Source: Ilex aquifolium (taxonomy: Eukaryota; Streptophyta; Magnoliopsida; Aquifoliales; Aquifoliaceae). Taken from it: a DNA stretch of 64,000 bases. Where the stretch lies: NCBI GenBank assembly GCA_951799425.1, contig OX637397.1:2719001-2783000 (forward strand), written 5' to 3'. Position numbers and translations under genes: made by a program. How positions within the stretch are numbered: the stretch's first letter is position 1; each line of letters opens with the position of its first letter. Below the pieces are notes generated by a model. That model saw only the letters and a list, made by a program, of their open reading frames with translations. It did no database searches and was not told the DNA's origin. Of the stretch, positions 50,649 through 62,011 are shown one piece after another.

Positions 50649-50960
50649 AGATTTCTCCTTTCTCATACGTGCCCATGCGTGTGGATTTAGATTCTCTCAA
50701 CTATGATAGTGGAATTTAGTTCAGCCAACATGTTTGTGTAGTATACTGCAATGCTATTAAGTGAAAAAGAAAAAGAAAAAGAAAAATGGAAATGTTTCTC
50801 TCTCTCTCTCTCTCCACAAAGTCTATATTAATGGTTCTTGCGCAACACAGTTGCAATCTAGTCGAAAATACAGAAACTTGATTATAAAAAACAAGGTTTG
50901 AAATGCATAATTCCAGACTTAAAACCCTTGCTCTGCATTTCCCTGTACTGAATTGGTTTG
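50649..50960 (+). pseudogene. Exon-less remnant of the APC7 3' end
   Basis: The sequence matches APC7 intron 16 (from 41269), intron 17 and part of the 3' flank. Exon 17 plus its borders (about 41410-41565) is replaced by a (CT)n run at 50798-50813. Exon 18 with early 3' UTR (about 41691-42117) is deleted at a TTGGT/TGGTTT junction near 50957. No coding exon survives. Confidence 0.85.
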
Positions 50961-51686
50961 AGTGTATAATTACAAGTGGTGCATTGTGACATTGAGCAGT
51001 GGATATTCTATACAATATAAAGCAAATTTCTCTCTAAAATTCATGATTTGACAATGTTAAAAAGTGTTATCAATTGCTAAAAAGGTCAGAAAATGCAAAG
51101 TATGAGAATATTATGCACTCAGAATCTATGTGATGGTGGAGAGTCAAATGAGAATTGGAGAATTTTGATATGGTACATATAGAACTGTCATTTGGCTAAT
51201 TCTCTCCAAATATAAGTCTTGACCATTGATGTAAACATAGCAAAGTCATTTAAACAAATCCCATGCATTTTTCTTGATGGTTTCATTTCTCAGTGTAGGC
51301 AAACTGGTAAAGAGTAATCATGCATTTTTCTTGATGGTTTCGATCTTTGGCTTGAACTTTCGTTACAAAATTGTACTTTTTTCCTGTCTTTCTTTATTTG
51401 GTAAGTTTTCAATAACATCATTCGTTAATGTTTAATCTTTTTGTTCGCCATGCTATGAATATAGGTAGGCAAAGTACGCCATTTCTTTTGAAGGCCGTAA
51501 ACTGAACTTTATTATAGTGGGAAGCTTACATTATAAAATGCTCAACCCATTATTTGTATCACTGTTATTTCAAAACTGTAGCAGTGTCTGTAAATAGCTA
51601 TATGCTTGCTAATCCGACTTCGAGTAATACTGTATGTATCTAACTCGCATTATTTTTAGAGTCGGGTTTGAAGCTATATATTAGCT

Positions 51687-52001
51687 TCAAACCCACAAAC
51701 CTCCAGCCTGTTTAAGCATTGGCTTCAGAGACCTTTTGAGGTGAAGACTCATGACCTCATTAGCTCCACCCACCAGCTTGCCACCAATGAACACGGCCGG
51801 GACAGTAGGGTTGCAACCGAGCCTCAAAAGAGCCTGCTCGATGTCGCGGCCACCGCTTCTCTGCATTTCATCGAGCTCGTATACAGTAGGGTTAGCACCA
51901 AATTCAGAGAAGAGGGACTTGATGGTGTGGCACATGCAACAAGAGCTCTTGCTGAAGATCACCACTGGCCTTTCGGACACCATTCTCGAAACCTTGTCCA
52001 T
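51687..52001 (-). CDS. CC-type glutaredoxin 3, GRXS2-like, identical to glutaredoxin 1
   Basis: A 104-aa intronless CC-type glutaredoxin whose protein is identical to that at 43486-43800: redox site [16 protein letters not shown] glutathione-binding segment and GLWV tail. The only coding difference I see is synonymous, TCG/TCT in the codon region near 51846 (antisense gatgtcgcgg against gatgtctcgg). It arose in the segmental duplication of unit A. Upstream it has a short GA tract (52089-52110), a TATA box at 52219-52228 and the conserved block at 52330-52414, so it is probably expressed. Role and caveats are as for glutaredoxin 1. Reads that map to both copies would need care in expression studies. 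Confidence 0.93.
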   Translation of the reverse strand: MDKVSRMVSERPVVIFSKSSCCMCHTIKSLFSEFGANPTVYELDEMQRSGGRDIEQALLRLGCNPTVPAVFIGGKLVGGANEVMSLHLKRSLKPMLKQAGGLWV

Positions 52002-52218
52002 TGCAGAATCAAAGGGTAAAATCTCTGCTACAAAAAAACTTCAGGTTCTAGTTTCCTGGACCCTCTATCTAGTACCAGAAAATGTAGACAGAGAGAGAGA
52101 GAGAGAGAGGAAGATGGAAAAGAGGTGTAGAAGTGGGAGTAGAGCAATGTGAGCTGTGAGGAGTACTGCTAGGAGGCTTTGATTTTGCTGTGAAGAATGG
52201 AGTAGCCCATGCTGACAC

Positions 52219-52228
52219 TTATATAGAC
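52219..52228 (-). promoter_or_regulatory. TATA box of glutaredoxin 3
   Basis: The minus strand contains CTATATAAGT at the position equivalent to the glutaredoxin 1 box, about 220 bp upstream of the ATG; the shorter distance reflects the shorter GA tract. Confidence 0.7.
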
Positions 52229-52329
52229 TTTGTGGAGAGAGAGAGAGAGAATATGTGTTCTGAAAGATTTTATTGATTTTTTGTTGGGTTCCAAATCTAG
52301 GCTTGATGGAGGATTATAAGGTGATGGAT

Positions 52330-52414
52330 TGGAGATCAAGGTGGTGCACTATGCAATAAAAGGTGGACGGTAACGAATCTCTGCATACGGAAATAGAGAC
52401 GTGTCAGTAGTACG
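52330..52414 (-). promoter_or_regulatory. Conserved upstream block of glutaredoxin 3
   Basis: Third copy of the block containing GACACGTC on the sense strand. Almost identical to the glutaredoxin 1 block, with one informative change (CTGCATACGG here and in glutaredoxin 2, CTGAATACGG in glutaredoxin 1). Confidence 0.7.
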
Positions 52415-52946
52415 TCCTATTACACAATCTAAATAAAATTCAAATAATTACAACACAAATGCATAGAATGAGTGGGTCCTATCAATTTTTTCAATGAAAC
52501 CTATTTATCCAATACTCATATAAAGAATTGTAATTTTTGGATTTCATTTGAATTGTGTATAATCTCTTGTAGAGTAATGCTAGCAGTTTCGTTTGGGATG
52601 ATAGCATGTTCTCTTTGTTTGACTAATAGTTCAAGGGTGGTGTCCATGTCCATATCCATATCCAGACCCATTTGCCCAGTTTCTTGTTGGGTTGACCCAC
52701 CAAAGTGGATTAAGATTTCTTTTATTTATTTATTTTTATCTTTTTTGTGGCAACGGAGAGAATGGTTTTAACGATGCATGCTTTGTATTCATGTTAGCAA
52801 CACATATTATATATATGCAATCACATGTAAACTACTTGTATTAGTAAAACTTCAATTTTATGTGACTAGGGAGAATTAAACTCATGATATGTGACTTTAC
52901 GTATTGTCTCTTATTAAACCATACGAATCAAGTAAGCAGGCCAGAA

Positions 52947-53158
52947 CTGCAGTCTAGTAAAGACAGTGATGAACTGTAAATTCAGACATCCTGAATTCGA
53001 AACTTGACAATTCTTTTGGGACCAAATAATGAGGAATTTATTCCTCATGAATTCATTTGTTTCGGCATTGATGACTTTCTTTTGATCAGAATGGGAAAAG
53101 TTATTAGTTGAGGTGCACATAAACTGCCTTTAACTGTAATACCAAAAAAAAAAATAAA
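52947..53158 (+). mobile_element. SINE copy 4 (duplicate of copy 2)
   Basis: Same element as at 44800-45014, carried along by the segmental duplication. The poly-A tail now reads AAAAAAAAAATAAAGA. Confidence 0.7.
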
Positions 53159-53297
53159 GAGTTAAGTTACTCAGCCAAGTGATACATTCCTACACTGTCG
53201 GGTCGGGTCAGGAATGCTGGGTTTTTTTTGGTCCAAACCCGTTTTGATCAACCTTTGCTTGGCAAGGCTATTATGTGAAGTAAACGGATATCATATA

Positions 53298-53518
53298 ATC
53301 TCAAGAGTAGCTCAAGTGGTAATAGAGACGAGTTGTAAATTCAGACATCTTGAGTTTGAATATTGGTAACATCTTGGGATCAGAGCATGAGGGATTTGTC
53401 CCTCATAAATACCTTAGTCCCAGCGTAGATGACCTATTTTTGACCGGATCAGAAAGGAGATTAGTTGAGATATGTGTAAACTGACCCGAACACCGCTGAT
53501 CGTTTAACTAAAAAAAAA
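53298..53518 (+). mobile_element. SINE copy 5 (duplicate of copy 3)
   Basis: Same element as at 45158-45360. It retains a stretch (TTGGTAACATCTTGGGATCAG) partly missing in copy 3, so it is closer to full length. B-box-like GAGTTTGAATAT and terminal CTGACCCGAACACCGCTGAT are clear. Confidence 0.75.
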
Positions 53519-56500
53519 ATGGATATGAGATGTGGTCCATATTTTAATCTAGGAACTTTTTCTGCTATATATATCTTTCAAAGGAGGCATCTTCTGGGTT
53601 GGAGAAAAAAAGTTGGATTTATCCAATCTTTCTTTCCTCTCCATAACCAGATTCGCATCCAATTCACGAAAGAGAAGGCAGAGCCAAAAAGAAAGAGAAT
53701 GTGGACAAAATCTTTTATAAAATTGATAACACATGCTATTACTGTTCAAACAACATAATATGATCATGAGGTGTACTTGCTACATTCTGTCTGTTTGGTA
53801 GCCAAGAAATTCAGTGAGACATAAAGAGAAAATTTTCATGGGTCTCCCAACTCATTAGCACATGCTGCTAGCTAAATACCATTCAAGAATAGAATAGGGT
53901 ACTTTTTTACATTCTGTTTGGCTGCAAAGAAAGTAAGAAATAAAGAGAAAACTTGCCTATCTACACCCTTTTCTTAAAAGGGTGAGTCTTCTATTGACTA
54001 GGGGTCATACATACCAACCTTCGAACCCGCGACTTAAGGTCCAACAACAGGAACAGAAAACCGCTAATATTGATTATGGGTCATTCATCTCATTATGCAT
54101 CCCAGGTGGCAACAAACTAGGGTATGGAGTATGGACCAATCTGATCAAACAAACTTGTCTTGCAAAAGATAATTTTTTTTTTCCAACGTTAACATAAGCA
54201 CATAACCTCATACAAAGAAGGCCGTACGTGAAAAGGATGCATATGCCTTGAAGTCAGAGGTCCCCAACATTATCTTCTTAATTTGCTTTTCTCCACATTT
54301 CTTATCAACTCCCACATCTAGTACATATATGATAGATATAGTGTATGTATATGTCCTCACACACACACACACACATATATATATGTATATGGACAATTTA
54401 TAGAAATTCCAATAGGGATCTAGATCTCTAATTATACCGAAGTTATACTAATAAAACATGTCGTTTGCATTTTAGAAAATTGACATGCTCTAAACAGCTA
54501 ATCACTTTAGAATAAAATAAAATATTTATAATAAAAATAATTAATTGTTGTCTACATTATGTTTTTTCGTACATTATGCTCCTAGATGAGAATGCATAGT
54601 GCATATTTATTAGATAGACACACAGATAGACAAACAGATGGAAAAGGGGTTGGGGGAGGATAGGATTCGTATGAGGCACGACTTTGGACAAGAATGTTAA
54701 CTTTACAAATATTACATAAGATAAACGAAGAGCGCGCGAGGACGGTTCGTGGCATCACACATATCATCATTTAGGGTTTGTGAGGTACAGGAATGAATGT
54801 GCAAATTGCACTCTTTTTCTCATGTGAAAAAAGAAGAAACAAAAGGAAAAGCTGAGGAACATATAATGTTCTCATCTTTAATGCTTTTGCAGAGAGAGAC
54901 ACAGAGAGAATATCTCTCCTGACATAATCCAAAAGCAGGAAAAAATCTCCTAAATGTGATTCATTTTGATTAACTAGCTAGGGTACATCTCTGCAAGTGA
55001 ACAATCTATTAGCCATGGACTAGATTTTATGGAATTTTTGCTTTAATTTAGAGAATCTTGCTAGGATTGATTGCCAAGTATGTTATTATCCATTTGGCAT
55101 ATATATGCATAAAATCTTTATCATATCATTGTAAATGGATTGATGTGTAACACCAGCATGGTTTAATTACCAAATTGAACAATAAATCAAATTCATTAGA
55201 AAACTCAAAAATTTAAAAAAGCTTATTTATAATCATTTGCCTAATACTCTCCAACATATAAGTATTGAACTCAACTATATATCGTAGGGATTTCGATGTG
55301 TGCCAATGTCAATTGACAAGTAGGGTTCACTTATGCACTTGTTTGTTTATTGTTCACCACATGAGAACGCTGACATGGTGTAACCGTTACACCCAATATT
55401 TATTTTTGGTTCTAGAAATACAAATGAACCGAGCCGAACAATAAAATGTTTAAGCTTGTTCTTCCACTATGTGGGTGATTGGAATTGTGACAAGCTTTAA
55501 ATATTTTTGGCTCAATAATGTTTTGTACTCCAAACTAAGATGGCTCAGCATATCTAATTAAACGAATCGGGTCGCACTTGTCTTTGAGCTGAACTCAGTT
55601 TAAATTATATACATAATATTATGTAACAATACATATGTTGTAGGAAATCAAGTTGTATGACATTTTGAGAAATGAAAGAAAAAGTAGAAAAAATAAGACC
55701 AAAAACAAAGTACGTTAGGCAAGATACAATTAGGACGTTATCTTCAAGATAGAACTCTTCACTATAATTCAGATGAACTCTCAAAAATTATAAGTCTTCG
55801 AAAACTTTAGAGTTAGACATCAATTTGATTACAATATAAAAAATTACAACTATTGAAAAAATCTTTATAGAATGAGAATGGGAAGTAAACTTAGAGATTT
55901 TGGCCATGCATTAGAAACTTATTTTTATTTTGGTTTAACTGTCAGACGTGTTTGTACCAGCTTACGCAAAATTAGTACCTTATTCATAAGGTTCCATGCA
56001 TCATTTTAGAAGAGTCACATTGGAACCATCCAAGTAGTGGCCGTTAGAAAAAAAAAAAGTCCCCAATTGCCACTAATGGTCAAATAATTTTTAAAACTTT
56101 TAATTTGATTTTTGTACCCAAAATGACCATAAAACTCTATGTAAGCAATCCAAATTGTTTGAGTTCACCAGCCAATTTTCAATACCAAATTTTAGAAGGA
56201 GAATGATGAAAGTTTTGTTTTTCTTCCAATTCTTTATGTTTAAGTATATCATAATATATGTAATGTTATATAACTAATCCTTAACGCTATTTTAAGTACT
56301 CCTATGTATATTGTGAATACATGTAACAACGTATTATATGCACATGTTCACGAGCTCAACGAGCCAAACAAGCTATTACTTGGTATATAAGTACTAATAT
56401 ATATTTATGAAACGAGTTTTAAAGTTAAGCTCAAGTTCAATTAAAACTTATATCCGAGCTGATTTTGAGTTGTTTATGAACATATTGGGTTTAATTGCAT

Positions 56501-56809
56501 GCCAAATTGTCTCTTGGAAACTTTAGAATAAAAGTTCAAGCTTTTGGGTTTATCAAAATAAAGGTGAATTTGTTGAAAGGATGCTAGTGTATAAACATAA
56601 TGTATTATTACAAAATTTCACACATTAAATGAAAATTTGTTGCTTGATCCATCCCATTTTTAACCAAGAAACTTGGCTTTTTCATATATAAAAGGTTTTA
56701 CTTTCTTAATACTATTTTACTACTTTCAAATGGAAAGGCTATAGATTTTACTAACCTGAGATCCTTTTTGAGTTAATCCTAATTTGTTCAATGCACATGA
56801 TTTATGAGT
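53519..56809. other. Gene-free remainder of unit B
   Basis: Collinear with 45361-48490 of unit A. Holds a short CA tract (54358-54376) and a 280-bp segment absent from unit A (56083-56362). No gene is supported. Confidence 0.6.
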
Positions 56810-58025
56810 GTGCGCACTGTTTTTTGCACAATAGTTTGTTGTAAGGTAGCCTCTTCCCTGATGAACTCGCTCCGGCGTCGAACGTCGGTTTTCCCCTCAC
56901 GGGGCAAGGGTTGAGAGGGCGAAAGGGCTTGACGGAAGAATGTCGATCCGTTCTAGGGTCCCTCGATCTTCTTCAGGTGGTTCAACGGGGCTTCCAGCTT
57001 GAGCGGGTATATTCCTTAGCAAGGAATAGGTTGAGAGGGCCAAAGGAGGCCTAAGGAGTGGTGATGAATTGTCGTTACGGCTGGTCGTCGTCTCAGGCGG
57101 GCCTGGATGGGTTCCTGATACACACAAGACAGGGTCAGAAAGGGCGCCGGAGTGTTTTCCGGCGTATCCCCTCCAACGATCAAGTCAGTTCTTTGACGAT
57201 GGGGAAGAAGAAAACACAGTATCGCTCGTTTGAGTTGTTCTCGCGTACCTTTGAAATGTATTTTTGGGAGCTATTTATACCCACCCGGACCTCATCATTG
57301 GTGGCAGCCTAGAGAGTAGGTAGTGCTCAGAGATGGGGCAGTGTGCCCCTGACTTTGTATGGAGAAGGCCCCAGTATTGATTGCTCGGATTCCCGAGCAA
57401 TTAGTGTTCTTTCCTTCGTCTGAGAGTATTGAATGCTCGGATCCCCGTGCCTTTAATGATCTTCGTTCGAGGAGGGGTCAATAAGTGCTCTGATGCAGGG
57501 GTAATCAATGTTCGCCCTTGTCCGGCTTTCTATGTCAAAGCGGACGTCCCGTCAACAGTGAATTCATTTATTGCTGCCTTCCAATTGCCGCTTGTTGCGA
57601 GGGGCAATCTCGTCCGCGTGCCCCCCATTATGTCACTTCTGCCATGTGTCCCGCTGTTGTTGGTGAGACGTCCCGCTGTCTCTGACGCCCTGACTCCCTT
57701 GTGCAGAGCGCCTCATGATTCCTAGTCTAGGCGAAGTAGCACAGCCTGTTAAGTGACCTTTCTTTGAGTAGGGGTCAAGTAACAGGCGTCCCTCAACGCC
57801 GAGGGGATATTGTAATCATGCCATAAGTTTATCCGTGGCGCCGAGGGTATGTAATGAACTGGACAACCCTTCTTTATTGAGGTCGAGCCACTGCTAAGCT
57901 TTCGTCCAGAACTTTGACTGATAGTATGCTGACACCGAGAACACGTGTCCTCGTCGCAGAGAACGGTAATTGTTCTCCCGAGGACACGTGTCATGATCCC
58001 TAGCGATCTCAAAAGTGTCCCATCA
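56810..58025 (-). repeat. 3' LTR of the Tat-lineage element
   Basis: 1216 bp. On the element's sense strand it starts TGATGGGACACTTTTG and ends CAGTGCGCACA, giving TG...CA borders. The left border is fixed by loss of homology to unit A, and the right border by the adjoining polypurine tract. It contains repeated GATTGCTCGGATTCCCGAGC-like words near 57370-57450. Confidence 0.85.
57272..57279 (-). promoter_or_regulatory. LTR promoter TATA box
   Basis: TATAAATA on the minus strand inside GTATAAATAGCTCCC. It would place the U3/R border roughly 25-35 bp further left, so U3 spans about 58025-57245. Confidence 0.7.
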
Positions 58026-58037
58026 ACTGCCCCCCAG
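58026..58037 (-). other. Polypurine tract next to the 3' LTR
   Basis: The minus strand reads CTGGGGGGCAGT directly before the LTR start TGATGGG. The six G bases suit plus-strand priming. Confidence 0.75.
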
Positions 58038-58203
58038 CCCTTTGATCTTCTCACTTGGGGCAGTCGTGACGTCAGAAGGTGAAAGGGCTCAACCGCTTCG
58101 ACTGTCGCATCAATGCATCAGCCGTTTCTCCGCCTTTTGGAGATCGTGCGCATTCAATGCGCCTGTCCTTGTGCTTCGTGCGCTAATGATGGCGCCAGAG
58201 GGC

Positions 58204-58213
58204 CTATATAAAC
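58204..58213 (+). promoter_or_regulatory. TATA box of the antisense gene
   Basis: CTATATAAAC on the + strand, outside the LTR, about 390 bp upstream of the ATG at 58601. A GTGAGT donor at 58425 raises the possibility of a 5' UTR intron. Confidence 0.6.
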
Positions 58214-58600
58214 TGACCCTCTCCCACACTTCGTCACTTTTGCAACCCAGAACTTCGCTTCAGAGCTTCCTTGAGCATACGCCGGAGAGCCACCGAAATT
58301 GTGTACTACATTCTGCAATCCCTCATTCTGTTCCCAAAGGGTCCCTGAGCCTTGCTTTCAGTCGCGTTTTTGGAGAAGAAGAGTTTCTGTCAAGCTTTCT
58401 TTCCTTTTCTCCATTTGATTTTCCGGTGAGTCTTGTTCCTTTTCTTCTTCTTTTCATCTTCTCCGGTGACTGGTCGTTTCCCTGACCGTCGTCGTTGCTG
58501 CTGTGACTCCCCAGCCCAGTAGGGTATTTATAGGACCTCAGTCTTACGACGTTTGGAGTCTGTTAGTCTGGTCAGGACCCATCCCTTTTTTCTTCGAATC

Positions 58601-61080
58601 ATGCCGAGGAGACAGGAACCCGTCCCCGAGGCCCAAGAGGCCGGTACTTCTAAGTCGAGGAAGTATGAGGTCAAGGGTGCCCAACAGATAAAGAACTTTA
58701 GAACCCACTACGATATTCCTCAGAATGTCGAAGTAGATGAGTTTAACCCGCAAATCCATGACCGTAATGTCGGCACCAAGGATGCCATGCCTTTTTATAC
58801 GAAGGCCATCATGGAGGGCGGGATTAGATTCCCCCTTCCTTCATTATTACTCCAATTCCTTTCTAGGTTTCGCCTTTTTCCGGGGCAGTGTGCCCTAAAT
58901 ACCTTTAGGATCATCATGGGGGTCTTGGAACTTAACAGGCGCCTCGGGGTCAATCTAGGCCTCGAGGATATCCTTTTCTGTTATGCTCTCATGAGAGTAA
59001 TGCCCCAACAATCCTTCTATCTCAAAGTCCGAGACACTAGTATGTACCTTGTCACCCATCTACCTGACTCTGATAAGGGTTTCAAGGATGATCTGCTGGT
59101 CTTCGGCGGAGCTTGGGAGAGAGGGGCGGGCCCCGAGTACGACGGCTTGTCTTGCCCCAAGGAGTGGCGAACAACGAGTACGTCGGCTCCTCTCTTCTAA
59201 GCCTTCATTGCTTTCTTTGTCTTCGATTTCTCACTGAATCGCCTCTTAACACTTGTTTTTTTTTTTTTTCTTATGCAGACGTCTCTACTTGTGAAGCCGC
59301 TCCTCCAGCACGCCACTTAGTAAACTTTGCTGACCTTGTAACCGTCTGGGGTTACATTGGTGACGGTCGGGGGCGAGCTGCTCACGTCCTCTTGGGCTAT
59401 ACACCGGGATACAAGAAGTTCTCTCAACTTCCCCAGCCTTACAATCCCAACAGGTGGTCCAATTTCTTCACAGAGGCTGCCGAGCAAGACCCGGAGCCCA
59501 ATCTAGAGAACGATCCTGACAGGGCCACTGAGGCTGAGGTAGAGGGACCGGTTGAAGAAGAGGTTGCAATCCGAGAGCCCCTTTCCTCCGCCCCAGCCGA
59601 AGCCAGTACGGCAGGGAGGCTATCTTGGCCAGACTTCGATATCCTCCGGAACTTAGACGTCGAAGAAGCGCTTGAAGTGGCAATGACGCGCCAACCTCAT
59701 ATCGACCTGCGTTTTCTGAATCAGAGGTCTGTTGTCAAGGCCGGGAGGGGCCAGGGGGCCTCTGGAGCAGCACCTTCCTCTTCTGGGGTCAATGTTCCTG
59801 CCCCTGCGGCCGCTACTGCCGTCATCCCGCCATCTGCTTCTGTTCCAACGCCTCCTATACCGCCGCGGCCTGCCGGCCGTGGCCAAGTCCGCGTTCGAGA
59901 CCCTCCTCAGGAGGAGGGAAGAAGGGTCAGGCATCGGCCTGACGGGACTGGTCAGGGCGTTCGCGATCCTTATCCGCAACAAGATCCTCCTCCAACCCCT
60001 GTCCCGGCTACTGTTGCCGAGGAGTGGCGCCCTCGAGCGAGAGACAGGGAGGATATGCCAATCAGGGTTGATGACTCCATCATCCAGTCTCCAATGGTCG
60101 CCTACGCGGTCAGCGAGACTCTCCACTTCAGGGCGGATATGGAGGATCACCGCAACCGCCCCACGAATCATCACTTCCGCTCCATCATCCAGAGTTCTCT
60201 GGTGGTAAGTTAGACTGCATTTTTCGTCATCCCCTCGTCTCTGGTTGTGATCTGACCCCTTTCTCTCTTGTAGGTTTCTCAGCAAGTGTCGGTCATCGCC
60301 GAACGTTTCCACGATCAGAGGCGGAGGCTTCAAGAGTCTGAGAGGCTCAAGGCTGATGCTGAGGCTGCTGTGGCCGCTGCTAGGGAGGACGTCGCTGCCA
60401 GAGATAAGACGCTTTCTTCCCAAGCGGCCCAGATCCAGCAACTGCTGAAGGACGGCGAGGCAGCGAAGGCCAGCGCTGAAAAGCTGAGCGCGGCCCTTGC
60501 TGACGCCGATCGGAAGATCACCGAGGCCACCCAGCGGATGTCTGCAGCAGAGGCCAAGGTGGGAGAGTCGGAGCAAACTTGCTCGGCTCTTACTCAAGAG
60601 TTGGATAGGGTCCGTCTGGAGATGGAGGCTAACTTCAGGACAGTGGAGCAGCTTAAGGAGGAGATTGCCGACGACGTCCTGCCGGCCTTGGAAGAGAACA
60701 AGAAGGAATTCTTCAAGAAAGGCTGGGACGAGGCACTCCAAGCCGCGGGTGTTCCCTCTGATTCCCCATTGTTCCAGATGCACAAGTATGTGCCATCAGA
60801 GGAGATGCTCCGTGCCATGGAGGAGGTGGCTGCCGAAGAGGCCTCCAACGCCCAAGTTCCAGCTGCCGGGGAACCATCTGCTGCTGCTGCTGCTGCCTTG
60901 GCCCCTGCAGCTATTGCTCCTCCCGAGGTGGCTCTCCCTGTTCCTGCCCTTCCCGAGCATGATGCCCAAGCTCCTAATGCTCCCTCCTCTCCTAGTGTGG
61001 AAGAACTATACAGCGAGCAACACCTGGCTGACGGAGGGGAGATCTTCAGTCCTCCTCCCCCTGGAGCGGCAGGGCATTGA
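58601..61080 (+). CDS. Antisense gene of the Tat element (Transposase_28-like, three exons)
   Basis: Additional protein encoded on the strand opposite to pol. Exons are 58601-59177, 59279-60204 and 60274-61080, with GT-AG introns of 101 and 69 bp, phases 1 and 0, and 2310 nt or 769 aa without a stop. The N-terminal part (FPLPSLLLQFLSRFRLFPGQ, then LNTFRIIMGVLELNRRLG) resembles the Transposase_28 family (PF04195, 'putative gypsy type transposon'). The middle is Pro/Ala/Arg-rich. Exon 3 encodes a long Ala/Glu/Lys/Gln-rich coiled coil (about residues 510-650) and then an Ala/Pro tail. Antisense ORFs at this position are known in Tat-lineage elements; their function is unknown. The start MPRRQEPVPEAQEAG is the first ATG after the TATA box that opens the frame. 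A leaf on the opposite frame (59653-60783) is a shadow. Confidence 0.8.
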
Positions 61081-61689
61081 ATCTTTTATGCTCTTCTTTT
61101 TTTTTTTTTTTGTTTGCTTTCTGCTCGGGGACGCAAAGCCCCTTCTTTTTGCAATGGAAACAAATTTTGTCTATCGAATGCACTCTCCTTGTCTTCTGCT
61201 CGCATATCTTTTCGCTGTCTTGCGTCTTAGATGAGTAATTTCTTAATTCTGAGCAAGTAATTCCTGATCTGGAATCGAGTCAAGGGTCGTACCTCAGGAA
61301 CCATGTGCTAACAGAAAACCCATGTGATGCCGAGAACGCCCGTCTTGGGGGAAATCACTCTGTGTGGGTCGTTCTAATAACTGGATTCCGTTCATCCATC
61401 TGCCGCCCCGTCAAAGGCTCTTAGCCACTGGCGTCGGACATCTGTTTTACCTCACCCACGTACTTGTGCAAGCATATCTCAGGAGCGGATTTCGCCGATC
61501 AAAGAGGCACGGGGGAACGTTTCTCCCGAGTGACTGTCGGTGCGAGTCTTCTTTGCAAGGGTCAAATTCCATTCAGGGGGAGTGCCCCTGCATATGGAGT
61601 GAGGTTAGGGACCCGCGTCGAGCTTTAGCTCCAGGAGGCTTGCCCCTGTTGCTTTCGACTCTTGACCCCTAGTGTCGTCTTCAGGGAGG

Positions 61690-61980
61690 AAACACTCTGT
61701 TCGGGAGGCTGGCTCCCCTTTTCGTTCGGAAGCCGAAGTCGTTAGACTGCTTCCAGGGCCTCGCCCTTCTCGGGAGGCTAGCTCCTCTTTCGTTCGGAAG
61801 CCGAAGTCGTTAGAGACTGCTTCCAGGGCCTCGCCCTTCTCGGGAGGCTGGCTCCTTTTTCGTTCGGAAGCCGAAGTCGTGAGAAACTGCTTCCAGGGCC
61901 TCGCCCTTCTCGGGAGGCTGGCTCCTCTTTCGTTCGGAAGCCGAAGTCGTTAGACTGCTTCCAGGGCCTCGCCCTTGTTC
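61690..61980. repeat. Tandem repeat block between pol and antisense gene
   Basis: Four copies of a unit of about 72-76 bp, each with CGGGAGGCTGGCTCC, TTCGTTCGGAAGCCGAAGTC and CTTCCAGGGCCTCGCCCTT. Copies differ by a few substitutions and by short insertions (GTTAGACTGC, GTTAGAGACTGC, GTGAGAAACTGC). Confidence 0.93.
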
Positions 61981-62011
61981 GTAATCATTCATGGGTCAAC
62001 AGTTCCTGTTC

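Larger units (their letters stand above)
50649..56809. repeat. Segmental tandem duplication, unit B
   Basis: Aligned with unit A (41269-48490). It begins with intronic sequence of APC7, carries glutaredoxin 3 and the two duplicated SINEs, and is cut by the LTR of the Ty3/gypsy element at 56810. Divergence in non-coding parts is a few percent plus indels, estimated by eye. Confidence 0.9.

Noticed and set aside
57058..57725. Open frames inside the LTR
   Set aside because: LTRs rarely encode protein and no domain was seen.
59653..60783. 376-aa minus-strand frame in the retrotransposon
   Set aside because: Same strand as pol but no gag, protease or other match; it mirrors the Ala/Arg-rich antisense gene exons and is a GC-rich shadow.
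60497..61234. 245-aa + strand frame
   Set aside because: Shifted-frame shadow of exon 3 of the antisense gene, rich in Arg/Ser/Leu.
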